The position numbers and the translations under genes are program-made. Source: a bacterium (GTDB lineage: Bacteria > Planctomycetota > UBA1135 > GCA-002686595). From it: 59,712 bases of DNA. Location of the stretch: contig JAAETM010000436.1 of the NCBI GenBank assembly GCA_024228395.1, positions 1-59,712 on the forward strand. The letters are read 5' to 3'. The notes under the pieces are model-generated. The model was not told the DNA's origin and did no database searches. It saw only the letters and a program-made list of their open reading frames with translations. Below, in pieces: positions 58,348-59,712 of this stretch (its first letter is position 1; each line of letters begins with the position of its first letter).

Positions 58348-59712
58348 TTACTTAGCGGCTTCTACCGCCTGGCGAACACGGGCGGCGAAGTTTTTGACTT
58401 GGGGATTATTGCTGGAGACGGTCACCGCCCGTTCTGCGGCGGTGATAGCTCCGGGTCCATCGCCCACGGTGAGGTAGGCGCGGGCCAGGAACATCCAAGC
58501 GTTGGGGTTTTCAGGGCCCTTTATCGTGTTTTGCTTAGCGAAGGTCACCATTTCACGGGTGCGTCCCATTTGGGCGTACATCGTGGCCATCTGTTCATAC
58601 AGGGCGGGTTCGGTACAACCAAATTGGTGCGCTCTTTGGAAGTATGCCAGAGCGCGTTGCATAGCCTCCCCTGCTTGGGGATCATCAGGGGCGAAACTTC
58701 CAGCTTCGATCATGCCCCGGAAGTAATAGGGGTTGCCCAAGTGGGGTGCGATGCGCAGGGCATTGTCGGCTTTTTCCTTAGCGGCGGCCAGGTGTCCAGT
58801 GCGCACTTCAGGTGATTGTGCCTGCCTTGAAAGGTTGAGGTATAGGATCGCCAGTTCAAGCTTGGTTTGATGCTGCGTCGGATCCGCTGTTTCGCTGCGC
58901 TGTAAGTACGTGAGAGCCTTGCCAAAGTCGCCTTTCACGAGATAGGCGCGGGCTGCCAAGTTGAGCACCAGGTGATCGGTGGGGCGCTGTTGGATCATGG
59001 CTTCCAAGGACACGATAGCCTTGTCCATCTGCCCGTTCTGCATGTCGATCTCGATGAAGCGCATGCGGTTTCCATATCCTGCGCGATAGGCGGAAAGGCG
59101 CGCTGCATGGGGATCCGGCGGCAGCACGGGAAAAGCATTCAAACCACGTGATAGCTCGAATATGGCCTTTTCTTCTTCGCCTCGTTCGGCGTAGATCTGA
59201 CCCAACAGGTAGTGCGCATGTTGATAGTTGGGCTGTAGTTTCAAAGCTTCAAGGAGAAGTGCTTGAGCCCCGTCCAGGTTCTCATTCTCAAAGAGAATTT
59301 GAGCCAAACCAACCCGGCTGGCGGGAATTGCAGTGGGCGTGGTCGGCCGGGCATCTGGAGTCGCCTTGTCCCATGCGATTTGCTCGGAATCGATAGCAGC
59401 TTGCCAGGCGGCAGCAGCTTCGTCGAGAAGTCCCATGTCGTAACAAGCCACCGCGAGTCGGGCTTGCACGATGGAGGTTCCCTTCAGGCGCGGCGCAACC
59501 GATCGCAGGGTGGAAAGGGCCGTTTCCGGATCGCCCAAGGCGTGCTGGCAAGTGCCGGCGCGGTACATCCACGGGTCGCGCAGGCGATCCTCGCCGGGGA
59601 TCAAGCGGAAGGCGTTTTCGTAGCAGGCAATCGCCGGTGTCCACATGGTGTTGGCTTCAAAAGCCAAGCCCAACTCGGCATAGGCGGTGCCTACTATCCC
59701 TTGGGCAACCGG
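58348..59712 (-). CDS. Tetratricopeptide-repeat protein (5' end beyond the window)
   Basis: 454 residues are visible; the frame remains open to the window edge (AQGIVGTAYAELGLAFEANT), so the start is missing, and a TTG at 59673 is not a likely real start. TPR-type helix pairs fill the sequence (PDPQAGEAMQRALAYFQRAH, EPALYEQMATMYAQMGRTRE, DHLVLNLAARAYLVKGDFGK, ALTYLQRSETADPTQHQTKL, HAHYLLGQIYAERGEEEKAI). TPRs mediate protein-protein interaction. The neighbouring CRTAC gene suggests a periplasmic pairing, but the signal peptide would be outside the window. Confidence 0.9.
   Translation of the reverse strand, partial: PVAQGIVGTAYAELGLAFEANTMWTPAIACYENAFRLIPGEDRLRDPWMYRAGTCQHALGDPETALSTLRSVAPRLKGTSIVQARLAVACYDMGLLDEAAAAWQAAIDSEQIAWDKATPDARPTTPTAIPASRVGLAQILFENENLDGAQALLLEALKLQPNYQHAHYLLGQIYAERGEEEKAIFELSRGLNAFPVLPPDPHAARLSAYRAGYGNRMRFIEIDMQNGQMDKAIVSLEAMIQQRPTDHLVLNLAARAYLVKGDFGKALTYLQRSETADPTQHQTKLELAILYLNLSRQAQSPEVRTGHLAAAKEKADNALRIAPHLGNPYYFRGMIEAGSFAPDDPQAGEAMQRALAYFQRAHQFGCTEPALYEQMATMYAQMGRTREMVTFAKQNTIKGPENPNAWMFLARAYLTVGDGPGAITAAERAVTVSSNNPQVKNFAARVRQAVEAAK

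Overview
The window reads as a chromosomal segment of a moderately GC-rich, Gram-negative, environmental bacterium. It most resembles a planctomycete-type genome. The signs are an ECF sigma factor fused to a membrane anchor and a huge extracytoplasmic region, FG-GAP/CRTAC/ASPIC-UnbV proteins, DUF1111 cytochromes with a dockerin-like tail, recurrent secreted-protein C-terminal modules, a sulfatase, and large families of secreted amidohydrolase-like proteins. The lineage is an inference from gene content only; there is no rRNA or marker gene to test it.

Layout. 0.3-7.5 kb: a tight operon of secreted FG-GAP and cytochrome proteins, ending in a CRTAC protein whose reading frame crosses an in-frame UGA followed by a hairpin with the spacing and size of a bacterial SECIS, so probably a selenoprotein. 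7.6-12.4 kb: an EF-hand protein, a frameshifted FKBP isomerase and the membrane-anchored sigma factor. 12.5-15.7 kb: an 11-haem lipoprotein carrying a beta-propeller. 16.2-21.5 kb: a two-component island with three kinases and three receivers in which several genes are disrupted. 21.5-23.7 kb: a palindromic mini-element, a small membrane protein, a GNAT and a TetR regulator. 23.7-25.8 kb: nucleoside transporter plus purine nucleoside phosphorylase. 25.9-33.4 kb: membrane P-loop ATPase, secreted protein, sulfatase, broken truncated haemoglobin and a dynamin-like GTPase. 33.7-35.4 kb: RpiB-type isomerase and deoxyribose-phosphate aldolase. 36.9-49.3 kb: eight consecutive genes encoding nine amidohydrolase-like domains. 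49.4-52.0 kb: TrpD2-like protein and Ppx/GppA phosphatase. 52.0-59.7 kb: minus-strand operon with an APC transporter-EIIA fusion, a second CRTAC protein and a TPR protein cut by the window edge.

Function. Nucleoside uptake, PNP and DeoC form most of a deoxynucleoside catabolic route. DeoC and RpiB both carry N-terminal amphipathic extensions like microcompartment targeting peptides. The amidohydrolase array is the most system-like novelty: only one of its nine domains keeps the metal-binding HxH motif, so it looks like one enzyme with eight degenerate partners, all exported.

Caution. Five frameshifts in four genes can each be repaired by adding a single G to a G or GG, and two further defects are G-to-A changes. 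This pattern may reflect sequence or assembly error rather than gene decay, and it must be excluded before calling pseudogenes.
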